A stretch of 64,000 nucleotides of DNA from the NCBI GenBank assembly GCA_032718565.1, contig JAVGVS010000663.1, forward strand, positions 90,601-154,600, written 5' to 3'. Made by a program: the position numbers and the translations under genes. The notes beneath the pieces are model-generated. The model worked only from the letters and a program-made list of their open reading frames with translations, did no database searches and had not been told where the DNA came from. Below, one piece after another: positions 1-13,000 of the stretch; position 1 is the stretch's first letter; each line of letters begins with the position of its first letter. The stretch is from Distichodus sexfasciatus. Lineage: Eukaryota > Chordata > Actinopteri > Characiformes > Distichodontidae.

Positions 1-38
<38 letters not shown>
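1..38. repeat. (TATC)n microsatellite
   Basis: Nine or so uninterrupted TATC units begin at the left edge of the window, so the array probably continues upstream. It lies in a deptor intron. Confidence 0.95.
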
Positions 39-228
39 CACGTTAGACACACAGCTTCTAATAATAAGCAGGTTTGCTGTTGCCTGTCTGTCAATGAGAA
101 CCAACATGCCACTGAATTTCAATCAATAAATTTGGACAGTAACTATTCTTAAGTAAAGTTTAAGTTAAGTAAAGCTATTAATTTACAGAAAACAGCGCAT
201 AAGTTTGATACGTGTAAACTTGAAAGAA

Positions 229-624
229 TAGGGCTGGGTATCATTGCTGATTTCCTGAATCGATTCGATTCCGATTCACAAGGTCATGATCCGATTCAAT
301 TCTCGATTCGATTCGATTCGATTCGATTCGATATCGATTTATTTAGAGATTTCTTTGCGTCAGTACTAGTTTTGCTTGGTTATAAAATAACTTGTTTTAA
401 AACCGAAGTGTTGCCAAACATCGGCCTTTAGGCCAGACGGTGATTTGAGCGGAGCAGCTTCAGCCATCAGTCTATTTGGTTTCGGTTTCGCCGGTCTCAC
501 GTTTTTATAGCTCATCTTGCGCGGCTGCAGGAAAAGATCGATCCGCAAATTTTTGAATCGATATCGTATTTTTCGAATGAGAATCAATATTGATCGGTGA
601 ATCGATTTTTTGAACCCAGCCCTA
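229..624. mobile_element. hAT-like MITE with perfect 8-bp target duplication
   Basis: The element opens with TAGGGCTGGGTA and closes with the inverted counterpart ACCCAGCCCTA. It is flanked on both sides by TGAAAGAA (221-228 and 625-632), an exact 8-bp duplication of the hAT type. The interior holds a short (ATTCG)n run near 300-332 and several ATCGAT-like motifs. A 73-codon open frame on the minus strand inside it has no recognisable domain and is not called as a gene. The superfamily is inferred from duplication length alone. Confidence 0.8.
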
Positions 625-836
625 TGAAAGAATGAATTGCTCCAAAGGTGCTCGATGTGGATAACAAGTTAACTTTTAATGTGTAAACTAAAACAGAGCA
701 GCAGACCTTGTTTCAGCTTAAAGACCTTTTAGGGTTTGGTTTAATCCCATTAGCTTTCATTCACTCTTAGACACATATTTAGGGGTGGTGTCTATACCAT
801 AAACTTTAAACTGTTGCCCTCTCGTTTTCTGCCCAG

Positions 837-1019
837 TTGCCAACAAGCACCACTTTGGGGACGGTGACCTCCTCTTCCAGTTTCGCATGAACTTCCGGCG
901 GAGGCGACGACTGTTGGAGCTCGTCAGTGAACGCAGCCGTGTGATCCCAGAGAGCCAGGACAGTCCATTCTGTCTGCGCAAGCAGAACACTGACAGCAGC
1001 AACAGCAGCTTCCTCTCCG
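837..1019 (+). CDS. deptor: deptor coding exon: end of DEP2 region and start of linker
   Basis: The acceptor CTGCCCAG ends at 836 and the donor GTCAGT starts at 1020. Two bases complete a split codon, then the frame reads ANKHHFGDGDLLFQFRMNF, followed by RRRRRLLELVSERSR and DSPFCLRKQN. The exon ends in phase 1. A second possible acceptor (TTCCAG, ending 880) would shorten it by 44 bases and change the entry phase. The longer form is preferred because the extra residues look like the conserved lead-in to FQFRMNF. The ATG at 887 is internal and not a start. Confidence 0.9.
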
Positions 1020-4000
1020 GTCAGTCCACAAGAAGGTGGTGGGAGGGTGGAACATATCTCTTGAGTAGTGGAGGCCTAGCATATCGGCCCAATAACGACT
1101 CAAACAGCTGGATCGGGTATCGGTGGCATTTGGCCGATCTGTAATTGTGTGCACGCTCAGTAGGTTCTTCATGACTGTGGTAAAGCTGGTTTATTGTTCA
1201 ACATTCACACTAATTCCTACATATTGATATGACAATGAGCAGAACAAGCAACACAACACACTACAAGCCCAAAAGCACATCACACCATTCTACTGTTTAA
1301 TTTCCTTAACAACACCAGCTCTCACTCACAATCTCTGTGTTCCTGATGCTTTTAGCGCCGCAGGATTAGGGAGCGTCACTAAATTACACAACAAATTTTT
1401 TTTCAGATGTTATTTTAATAATAAATGATTTTTGACCAATCATTGTCGTTTCCCCCAAAACGTTAAGCCATACGTCAGCGAACTCACTTCCTTGTTACAT
1501 TTAGAAGACGCAGGAAACGTGTGTGATAAAAAACGCCTTATATTTATCTTCAAAAATAACTAAATGATTAGTGGTTAATAAAAATACTAGTGATGTTGTT
1601 TCCTTCATTTTAATTAATTGTTAAATAATCATTATAAAGGGGGACAAAATTGCACATTTTTCCGCAAATTTGACTTGTTCCCGCAACAAAACGCCTAAAA
1701 ACACTGCAACTTGCAATTTTGTTGAGAAAAGCTGCAGCAAAATCAGCCGGTTTAGGCCACAACAATCTAAAAAAATCCCGAAAACCTGGAAGGACCGTTT
1801 AAAGCATTATTTTCTGTTTTCAGTTTATAAGAAACTCAGACTGTATCGAATATCGTATCGGCAGATATGCAAATTTACAGTATAGGTATCGATATCAGGT
1901 ACAAAAAAGTGGTTTCTTGCCATGTCTAGTATGTAACATACAGAGCAACTTAAATTTCTTAATTTCTTGGAAATGAAAATCAACTCTGGTTAAGGGTCTT
2001 TACTCAGACCCCAGTGGTGGAGGTATGATAGAAGTAGACCTGAACCCAACACCTCTTGGTTCATAGACAATTATTCTACCACTAGGCCACCACCAGCCAA
2101 AACCTTGAACATGCAAGAAATGTTCACACAAAAAATACGTTTTTAAATGCCAAAGTCGGTCACAGTTTGAACAGTTAAACTTAGTTCCTTTATCTATAGA
2201 GCGCTGTGGTATCCTGTGCAGGGAGAGAGCTGGTGTTTGGGCCCCTACCCTCCAGCCTTATCATACACATGCGGGGAGGCCTCCTCCACACCGCAACTTG
2301 TGCAGACAGGCAGAATGGGTGAAGGTTGACTGCGTTTGGCTCGGGTGTGATAACTACAGACGTATGATGTTTTGCAGTCGTGCACAAATGATTTAGCACA
2401 TTTCTGCAATCTTAAGTACCAACCTGATAACAGGGCTGCTATAAGGACTTATTTCTGCTTTTATGTGTGTCAATAAAGGTTCTAAACTCTTTTATATAAC
2501 TAATATATACATATAATTCACTTCACTGCTGACACTGATAATGTAAAAAGCTTTAGTGTGTTAAATTTTTCCATGAGGACAAATAGTTCTGCTAAGTTAA
2601 AAGTTATAAGATAAGCAGAGAATGTCATTGCGCACACACACACGTTATTCCTGTGAGACAGCCCGTTGAACTCGTTTACTGCTACAACTGTCAAAGTCAG
2701 CTGTCGTGTTTTCACAGATCTGGCACTTACAGTGCTGTTTCGAAAAGGCCTTCAGGCGAAATGTAAACAGACCTTGATTTTGCTGTTGATTTTAGATTTT
2801 TTGCGAGTGTGATGTAAATAGTGAGTTTGTGCTTATGGAACAGTTTGCAGGGAGGTGCTGAATGATTCAGGGATAAAAAGCTGCTGTTGGACTTGTTATT
2901 TAAAGGAGTTACAGTATATACTTTATAAGATTGTGGCCAAAACTGGTACTGCAGTCAAATTCAAAACACTGTAGCGCGTTGTTTCTCCTCCCCAGACTCC
3001 AGGTTGCCAGATAGGTTGGTGGATCCTCATATTTGGCCAATCTAGTGTCTAATGTCATGTTTGGTGTTTCCATAATTAGCGTGCTAATGTTTGCACTGTT
3101 ACCACACTGTCTCAGCGTAACACGATGCCGACGTTAGCCATCACAAGTCAGCGCTTTTGTTTCTCAAACGTTTGATGACCCTCCTGCACATGAGCTGCAA
3201 TCTGTGATCCAACATGAAGAACGTTATTCAACTGTTGAAAATATTTGAAATATTGATCCCTACGTCGACTGGTGATACAAGTTAGCCAACCTTGGCTACG
3301 TTTACCTGTCCAGTAGAAAATTAGCCACTTCAGCCTCTTCAGTTTCTTCTCCGCTTTCAGTTGTCTCCATCTTTCAAACACATCTCCTGTGCTGATCCTC
3401 GTCTTGTTTCTGCTTTGGTCAAGATGTTTTTGAGAGTCGTAGCGAGACCTTTTAGTTTTAGTCACGTCAGACATTTGTTATCCAGAATGCTTGTAGCTGC
3501 AGCTCAGTGGTAACTGGCAACCTGGATGCTGAAATGCTACTGACTTGGTGATTGGCCGATAGTGGTGGGTGGAGCTGCAGGTCAAAACACAAAACCAAAA
3601 CATAAACACGATTTACCTGCTGCAAATGACATGTTAAAATGTGAATATTCTGGCTGTACTCATTTAGTCAGTGAGATCAGTATTTCAGATGAACATGATT
3701 CCTTAATCTCTGCCGACATATTAGCTTCATTTTGGGATTATTTGCAACAAAGTTCTTACATAGAGCTCCTTTAAAGTTTAAAGTTAAAAAAATATCTTTC
3801 TTACAGACACAGGCTGACTGTTAAACAGTAACAACTATTGTCCCAATCGCTGGTGGAAAAGGACACACTTGCGTTGCATACTAAACACAGAGCCCTGTGA
3901 CATCCTGAGTCATGAGAAGGTTCTACTACGCTGATTGGGAAATCGATTGATGGATGTGTGTTTGTAAGTTATTGTGTTGTTGTTGTTGTTGTGGCTGTGG

Positions 4001-7000
4001 ATGATATAGGGGCCTCATGTGACTGAGGCGAGCTGCTGGGTTTTACCTCAGAGGAAATGAGATCAGTGTTTCAGAGCAAAACTGCACTTCCTGTTCTCTT
4101 AACTGCTGTATGACCTTATGATCGTGTGTGTGTGTGATGTTTTGCTGCCACGTTTGAAACCTGCAAAATTAAATGTGAATTGTTAATTCATTCATTCATT
4201 CATTATCCGAACCGCTTAATCCCAAACGGGGTCGCGGGGACCGGGGTCTATCCTGGGAACTTACGGGCGCTGGTGGGGGACCAACCCTGGGCAGGCGCCA
4301 ACCCACCACAGGGCACACACACTTGCATTCACAACTGGGCCAATTTAGAGGCTTCATGGAATCATAGAAGAGAAAATTAAATGATGCTGTCACTAGGATC
4401 GCTATATATAGAGTTAGCTTTTTGCATGTGTACGTGACTGTATATGTCACGTATCTAACCCTATTTATCAACTACATTTTAAAAAACAGAAGTAAAACAG
4501 ATGTTTCATGGAACTTCTTCTTTTTTGTTTAAAACACTTACAGTCTGTTACTGAAGACCTGGACGTTTATTCAGCAACCTGAAGTAAAAGTGTAATTTGT
4601 ATTTTTATGAGTTATTCTGTCTTTATCACATTGCTGACTAAGTAAAAGAAAAAAGAACATTAAAGGTCCCATATTATGAAAAAAATCACTTTTGCTGTTT
4701 TTTGGACATCCATTTGGGTCTGTACTGCCTCTACACACACTGTAAGTTTGATTAAACAATGGTGAATTGTGTTAGTATTAATTTACGAGTGTCAGAAATC
4801 GTGTGCTTAAATGAGCCGTTTAGATTTCGACATCACAGTAGAGGACATTTGAATAACTCCACCCTCCTATCTGAGAAGCTCCGCCCACCAGGTAGAACTG
4901 CTAGCGCTTCCTGATCCGCCATGTTTTCTCACCAGCGCTAGTGTAGGAATCACAGTGAAGACGTCTAGCGGCGGAGTGTTGTGTTGAATGTATGGCTGTA
5001 TGGATGGTCTGTTAGCAGCACCATGTGGATTATTTTCTCGTGAGGTAAACTCTCACCGTGTCGTCTACACTACACCCAGTTCACCCAGTGAGGGGCGTGG
5101 CCGGCAGCGGCTCATTTGCATTTAGGAATACTAATGAGAAACAGCCTGTTCTGAAAGGGACTGAAATAGAGGAGTAAAAAGCAGGTGAAAATGCGTAATC
5201 TGAGAGGTGTTTACAGCAGACTACTTCAGAGACATGTTTAGTGGAGCTCAGAGACCTAGTTTACCTTGTGGAAAAGATGTATAATATGGGACCTTTAAGA
5301 CTTTAGAATTTAGAAATCAGGGTAGTGGTGGTCAAGTGGTTAGGACCCTCGTCTCTGGCCCAAGAGGTTGTGTGTTCGCGTCCCACCTCTTGCACTACCA
5401 CCATTGGGTCCCTAAGCAAGACCCTTAACCCCAAGTTGCTCCCGGAAGACTTCCTGAAATTAGGGAAATGTAAGTTGCTCTGGATAAGAGCGTCTTTTAA
5501 ATGCTGTAAATGTTAATGTAGAACGACCCTGAGCCTCATATTGAAAAATAATGATAACGCAAACTCTTTCTCTCCTCCTCTCTTTCCTCGTTTCCCAGTC
5601 AGTCCCACTAAAGAGATTAAGGTGGTGTCAGCGGTGCGGCGAAGCAGCATGAGCAGTAGCTGTGGCAGTAGCGGATATTACAGCAGCAGCCCGACGCTGA
5701 GCAGCAGCCCCCCTGTGCTCTGCAACCCAAAGTCTGGTAAGTAGAGCCCACTCCTTAATCACTCATTCATCGGAGCGTGCAGGAGTTGCCGTCTATCTGA
5801 CCTGAGGTTACTTGATTTCGTTGCAATAATTCAGCATATTAGAAAAATGGCTGATTCAAATAAGTCCCTCTAGTTTAATGATGTTCTTGCATTAGACTGA
5901 CGTGCACGCAGCTTCATGTGTTGTGCATTTTTCCACAGACACTCAGTATAGATCACTCAGACAAGAAACCTTGAGTGTGGCGTTGGTTTGTGCAAATTTG
6001 ACCGTGTGAATCCATGGTGTCAAGTTCATTTATTCATATGAAGTGACTGTACAGTTTTAGCTTTTATTCTGTTAGCTACAACCCTCTTTTGCTATTTAGC
6101 CAGTGAATATCAGAGATTATTTAACCTTGTGAACACAGCACACAGTGCACCACAACTAAGCATAGAAGCAGTGGGCAGCTAATGTGAGTGTCTGGGTAGC
6201 AGTTCTTGGGGATGGTGCCTTGCTCAAGAGATCCTCAGTAGTACCTTTACTAGTCCAGGTACCCAGAGAGCAGTGATCCTCGGTGGTATGGTATGTCATG
6301 GGATCTGGGGAGCAGTGCTTGGTCAAGGGAGCCTCAGTAGTACCTTTACTGGTCCAGTAGTACCTTTACTGACCCAGGGAACCAGGGAGCTGTGCATAGG
6401 GACAGGAACTTGCTTACCGGATCTGGGGAGGAGTGCTTGGTGATGGTACTTTGCTCAGAGGAATCTCAGCAGTAGCTGAACCGGCAATCCTCCTTTTATT
6501 AAACCAGCACAAAATGCATCTTGATATTGCTTTGGATTTTTCAATTGTGTTAAAATACACAGTTTTAAATAACAATACAGTGCTGGTTATTAACCTCTTA
6601 AGTGGGGCTCAGCAAGCCTCCTTGGGCGGGTCAGTAGGTTGCACAATTGTTTGCACTCAGCTCATAAAAGTCATATTAGCACATGCTGCTCGATTCTGCT
6701 GTACTCTAATTGGGCTATTAAAACACTGACAGTTATCCCAGGAGGTGGCGGCCCTTTTCCCATAAATGACTTCCCGTCTTTTGTGAGACGCTGCCAAGAC
6801 TGTGGAGCTCGGTGCTGTCATTGTGACGTGATGCTGATCTCACACTACAATGTGGTGCCATTGTGTAAAGTGCGTCAGGAAATTACAGAGGAGCACTGGA
6901 AGATTTGATCTTTGCTTGGAGAATGTATTGCTTTTATGGGTAATAACATGCTTTATTTGTGGCATTGTAGAACCAATTATTTGGTACACTTCCACTCGCT

Positions 7001-10000
7001 TTGTTCTCTGCGACTGCAGAACTGTTTCAGCAGTAAAACTAGAGAGTAGACCCTCTGACCCAGAATAAACCACTCAAATTGGGAGCCTGGTGCTCTCTCT
7101 CCCTCCCTCGGTTTCTGTGTGTGTGTCTTACTTACTCCCTTAAGGGGAGCGGCAGGGAGTGCAGCCAGTAGTATGCTAAACAGTTTCCACGAAGCACACA
7201 CACACACACAGTCTTGTACAACTATCTTCGTAGGGCATTACATAGACTCCCGTAATGACGAGATTATATAATTCTACAACTAACCCTAACTCTAACCTCA
7301 GTAACAAAAAGCCAATCCTTTACCTCTTTTAGTTTCCTAAGTAAAACATGCACATTTTCTATAATGTCATTTTTCTTCACGGGGACCTCTCCAATGTCCC
7401 CACAAAGCCAAAAAGACAAAAAGGTCTCCAGGACGCATTAATACAGGGTACACACACGCAACCCCACAGCAAATTGGATCTCTGAAGCAAGCATGAGAAT
7501 TTGGAAGCATTTGGCACCCACCGCGAGAGTAAGCAAAGACCCAAATAAGTCACTCCTCTAATCCATACTGTTTGCCGCTCTCAGACAGAGTGCATTCTGG
7601 GAAGGAGGAGACTAGCCGCCTCCCACAGCCCCAAAGCCAACTCTGTCTTGCACTTTTGCAAATTCCAAGAAGCATTTAATGATGTCTGCTTTAAAAAATT
7701 GCTGCAGTCCACTGCTGCTTGCTTAGATACTCCATAGTCAACTCTTGTAAGCTCTGACATAAAACAGGGGAGTGTGTGTGTGTGTTTGTGTGAGTGTGTG
7801 TGTCAGCATGTGAGTAAGTGTGTGCCACAATTTGGCAGACTTCTTGCTTTCTTCTGATTGGTCTCTTCTCTTGTCCAATCCCAGCATGCCTGAGTTCTCC
7901 TCCCATGATAAATAAGAGCAGAACAAACTGCAGGAGCTACTACAAAGATACGGAAAACATTAAGAACTACAAGCATAGACCTGTAACTTCTGTTCCCCAT
8001 GTTCAGTTTATTACAGTAGATTCAAGGATTTTTAGATGACACATTTTGAATGATCCCACTGTCTCTCTGCAGATTAGAGCTGTAATATTCAGCTCCTTTT
8101 TAGGATTCGGCTCCCACTGAGTCACTCACTAAACTGATCCGGGTGTGCGAGTCACTTGAGTCAGTATTGCCCAATCACCAGCTGAATCGTTTGTTTTTCA
8201 TAGAAGAAAGTATATGTGGCTTGTGATGAGAATGATTGATCTTCCAAATAAATGACAAAGTATCAAGACAATGCTACCAGAGCGGCAAAGATTTGTTTTC
8301 AAGTGGCACTAGAGGAAGTTAATCGGCAGATTTACTCATGAATGTATGTGCGTCGCGCCACACTACTGATTGGACTGACGTGAGTCCCATAGTCTACAAA
8401 GAGGATTCAACTCTGTAGGAAGTTGTTAGGATCCCTCATTAGAGTGTGGTGGTGCTAACGAACTATAAGTTATAACATGTTTAGCAGCTATACTTGCTAC
8501 TATGGCTGTATTGATCTTGTAATGAGTTTCAAATGATTTTAAGAGGTATGTACACTACCAGTCAACAGTTTGGACACACCTTCCCCTTCAATGTTTTATT
8601 CTTTATTATCATGACTATTTACATTGTAGATTCTCACTGAAGGCACTATGAATGAACACATATGGAATTATGTAGTAAACAAAAAGTGTGAAATAACCCA
8701 GAACATGTTTTATATCTTAGATTCTTGAAAATATCCACCCTTTGCTTTGATCACTGCTTTGCACACTCTTGGTCATTCTCTCGATGAGCTACATGAGGTA
8801 GTCACCTGAAATGGTTTTCCAACAGTCTTGAAGGAGTTCCCACAGATGCTGAGCACTTGTTGGCCCTTTTGCCTTAACTCTGAGGTCCATCTCATCCCAA
8901 ACCATCTCGACTGGGTTTGGTCAGGTGACCGTGGAGGCCAGGCCATCTGGCGCAGCACTCCGTCACTCTCCTTCTGGGTCAAATAGCATTTACACAGTTC
9001 ATTCATAGTTTTGATGCCTTTAGTGAGAATCTACAATGTAAATAGTAATGAAAATAAAGAAAAAACATTGAATGGGAAGGTGTGTCTAAGGTGTGTTTGA
9101 CTGGCAGTGTACGTGATTGGGTTTATATTTTAGTCATGGTGTAGTTAGGACTCGATGGATTCGGGGTTCATGGAGACCTTAGATTCGTGAGTCATGAGGT
9201 ATTTAATGGATTTGAGTGATTCACCTGGGTGAGTCATGAATCGCCCGGCTCTACTGCAGACTCCTCTCTCTCGTTTTCTGCTTACTAACACACTGGGCTT
9301 CTCCCTCTTCCTCTCACTTTCTTACCATTACTGCCCTCTGTCTGCAGAGTTGCAGACCAAAATCAGTCCAAATGCTCAAAAATGACCAAAACTTCAGTAT
9401 TTCTTTATTTTCTATTAATCAGAAAATATTTTATTTACATTCTATAATGCTAGAGAGTAAAAAATAAATATAGAAAAATGCATGAATTTCAGTGATCTGG
9501 TGAGGATATGACGAAATAGACAGACGGTTACAAACTTCCAGCGGTCGGGTTAGGCGACTGTGGGAATACTCGCGATTCGGACAGGGATCTGGTTAGGATT
9601 TGAACCGAATGCCTAACTTTCACAATTCAGCAGTAATCTGGTTAGGATGTAATGAATTGCTACTCGTTAGCCGTTAACCCTTGTAGCGTGGTGGTTAGCC
9701 CAAACGCGGCTGAGATCGCGAGTAGGAAGGATAGCCACGCGTGTTGATATAAGAACTCTCTTACACAAAGACTTAGGATTACCACAATAATCCGAGTTCT
9801 AACAGGACACACTCTAACAAAGAGATGAACCCAATAACTGGAGTACTCACAGTCGAAGCCGAAATGAATCGGAGAGCGGGCCACGTTGACTCAATGGCAG
9901 AGCGGCGCGCCGCAAGGAAGTGAAACTTTTTATACCCTTTGAACCGCGACCGGCCGCGTCCCAATCCAACTACCGGCCGCGGGAGGGTGTGCACGTAAAT

Positions 10001-13000
10001 CCTAATGATTTATCAAATAATTCTATTCTATATCCAGATGGATTCCAAATGCATAAAGAAGTGTTTCCACCTACACTAATTTTAGTTTAATGTTGCTGAG
10101 TGGATCTTAGCAAGCGGCCTCAGCAACGACTCGCGATTCGAAAGCGTTTTTATATCTTCACTTAAAAAAAACGATTAATTAACAATAAATGTTTACTTGT
10201 GTATTAAATGTTCATGCAAAGGAGGATGTGGTCCTCTTCTGAGTCTTGGTTCCTCTCAAGGTTTCTTCCTACTAGAGGGAGTTTCTCATTGCCACTGTTG
10301 CCGCAGGCTTGCTTGTAGGGGGTTTGGGTAGGTTATATATAAAGCCCTTTGTGACAATAACTGTTGTTAAGAGCGCTATATAAATAAAATTGAATTGAAT
10401 TGAATTGCCACTAAACTTATTGTACTTCATAGTACTAAGTCATAGAATGTCTCTACATAATAAAAACTCAGTTCAATTAGTGTCAATTAAACAGACACTG
10501 TGTTTACTACTTCTCGTCTGCAGTTCCAGCACTTTTATTCCACATACAACATTAAGCAAAAAAAAGGAAATAACTTGCAGGTGCAAATCACTTTTCATCA
10601 GAAATTGGCTGATTTCAAGAGTGTGTCAGCATTTACACATCAAACTATGATAAATCTGAGTAGTGCAGGACATCCTGAACACAACATTAAGCATGTATAG
10701 AGAACATCTACACACTGGATTAAGCCTAAAAACAAAGGTATAGAAAAACACCCCAAATTCTCTTAGAGCTCTAAAGGTTCATTCTTTTTTGCTACTATGG
10801 TAAATTTTTGATCATCAAAACAGGTCTGATCCCCAGCCTGAGAGCCCTAGATGGGGCAGAATGTTGGGTAGCAGTACTTCGATACTCACTGACAGATGGA
10901 CTCTCGAATCTCATCTGTTATGGAGCTGCTGGAGCAAAGTTGATGATGACTGGCTGATGAAGCCTTAATCTGTTTGATTACTACCGAGCACTGCAGTGAC
11001 CTCCACAATCGATTAGAGCTTTACCGTGACACGCCTAACTAATATCACCACTCACAGACACACTAAAACCCATTACGACCTGATAACAGCCGTGTGTGTG
11101 TGTTTCTATGTGTGTGTGTGTGTGTCTCACAGTGCTGAAGAGACAAGTCAGCCCAGAGGAGCTGCAGTCTCCTGGAGGGCCGTTCACAAAGAAGACATTC
11201 ACAGTAAGTCACACAACACAACACAACCCACATACACAAGATGATATCCTGGTTTTCATTTCTTCCCAGAAGTTCCAGTCTCTTTTCAGGAAGTCTAATA
11301 TTCACCCTGTGCAGAGAGGAAGCACTATTTATAGAGCAATGGCGGAAGTAGAATCTAATATTTCCATCTAGACTTTTGCTCATCTGTAACATCAAACCCA
11401 CAACAGGACAGGGAGTCAAAGCAGAGCAGGGAGCGTACTGAAACAGGGTTGCCAACTTTGGTCAGTTGGCAGGAGTGAGATTTTCAATTTTCAGTTAGGA
11501 TTAGCGCTAATCCTAGCACTTAACAAGTGTTAACAGTGAAGCCTCGTCCTCCCCCACCCATCATGTACCGGACATACTTCACTCTTTTAGACAAACCTCA
11601 AACTACTTTCTTATTTCTGCACAGGATAAGCTGAAAACATTTTCACTGTGTATGTATGTAGCATAAACCTCCTTGAAAACTTAATAACTAGTTAGCTCGT
11701 GGTGAGATTCTCCTGTGTTCCCAATCTCTTCTCCATGTTTCTCCGTTTCCAACATGCTGGAGCTTCCTGTACACAAATCCCTGCTGTGTGTTCAGATTGT
11801 AGGTGATGCTGTGGGCTGGGGTTTCGTGGTGAGAGGGAGTAAACCGTGCCACGTCCAGGCTGTTGACCCCAGTGGACCCGCTGCCGCTGCAGGGATGAAG
11901 GTAACGTTACTGCATTCAGCGCAGAAAGACTTGAAGTGGTGACCTTCTGGGCCAACTCCCTAACCGCTACGCTACCAACTTATTACTGATTACAGTTATT
12001 CATTCAAATGATACTGACTGTATATTTGGTATTTACTGCACAAACAAATGTTCTTAGAATAATTAGACAAACATAATAATTACATAGAGCCTCAACAAGC
12101 CCAGTGTGCGAGGACACACTTTGGCACCGTCAATCAATGTAAAGTAAGATAAGATTCCAATTTAAACATTTTCCCAAACACTTATGGGCTTATAGGGTAC
12201 AAAAACCAGCAATATTAAAAATCTCATCTACCAGTGGTAATTTAGGATGATCCATCTTCCAGAATATGACTTGAACGTTTTCTCTTGTGTCTCTTCTGTG
12301 GTCATCCAAATTTTACGTGATCAAAGCACCTTTTGGTTTTCTGATTATCTGAAGTATTCCCCTACTTTTGAAGCCTTGCGTCTTTTAGAAACTTTTACAC
12401 TGAACCTCTTTAGTGGCCATTATGATTTTTAAAAAATTCTTATACTGACTAAAGCCGACCGAGGGGCAGCATATATTCAGTATTTACATAAGGATGTTAA
12501 ATAAATAGCATTTGTTACAGTAATTTGAAGTCATTTTAAAGCTTTATTTTCTGTTTTAAGAGACTCAGAGACTGTATTGAATTTGAATCGTATCAGCAGA
12601 TATCCAAATTTACAATATTGGTATCGTACCGAACATAAAAAGTAGTATTGTGCCGTGTTTAGTTACAATTTTCAAGTGTATATAAAATTATTTTATCAGC
12701 ACGTTATACTGTAGTTATTTCTTTTTATTTCACTGCCATTCCTTTTGGTGTTTACCAAATTTATACTGTGATCATTTATATATTACAATTACTCTTTTAA
12801 ATGAAAGAACACTAAACTTAAGATAGTTGTGGCAGTAATAGACTTAAAGTCATTATTTGGTCATTTTCTGCCCCTTCCAGGTGTGTCAGTTTGTGGTCTC
12901 GGTTAACGGGCTGAACGTCCTCAATTTGGACTACAGGACTGTGAGCAACCTCATTCTCACGGGACCCAGGACTGTGGTCATGGAGGTCATGGAGGAGGCG

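Noticed and set aside
366..587. 73-codon minus-strand frame
   Set aside because: Entirely within the hAT-like MITE 229-624 and without transposase motifs.
881..1019. Shorter version of the first visible deptor exon starting after TTCCAG (880)
   Set aside because: It would change the entry phase from 1 to 0 and drop residues that look like the conserved lead-in to FQFRMNF; the acceptor at 836 is preferred.
5316..5400. Possible tRNA gene on the plus strand
   Set aside because: The tRNA-like head is followed by the typical fish SINE tail; a retroposon, not a functional tRNA.
11063..11455. 130-codon open frame on the minus strand
   Set aside because: It runs antisense across a deptor exon and the (TG)n tract (Thr-His repeats); a shadow frame.
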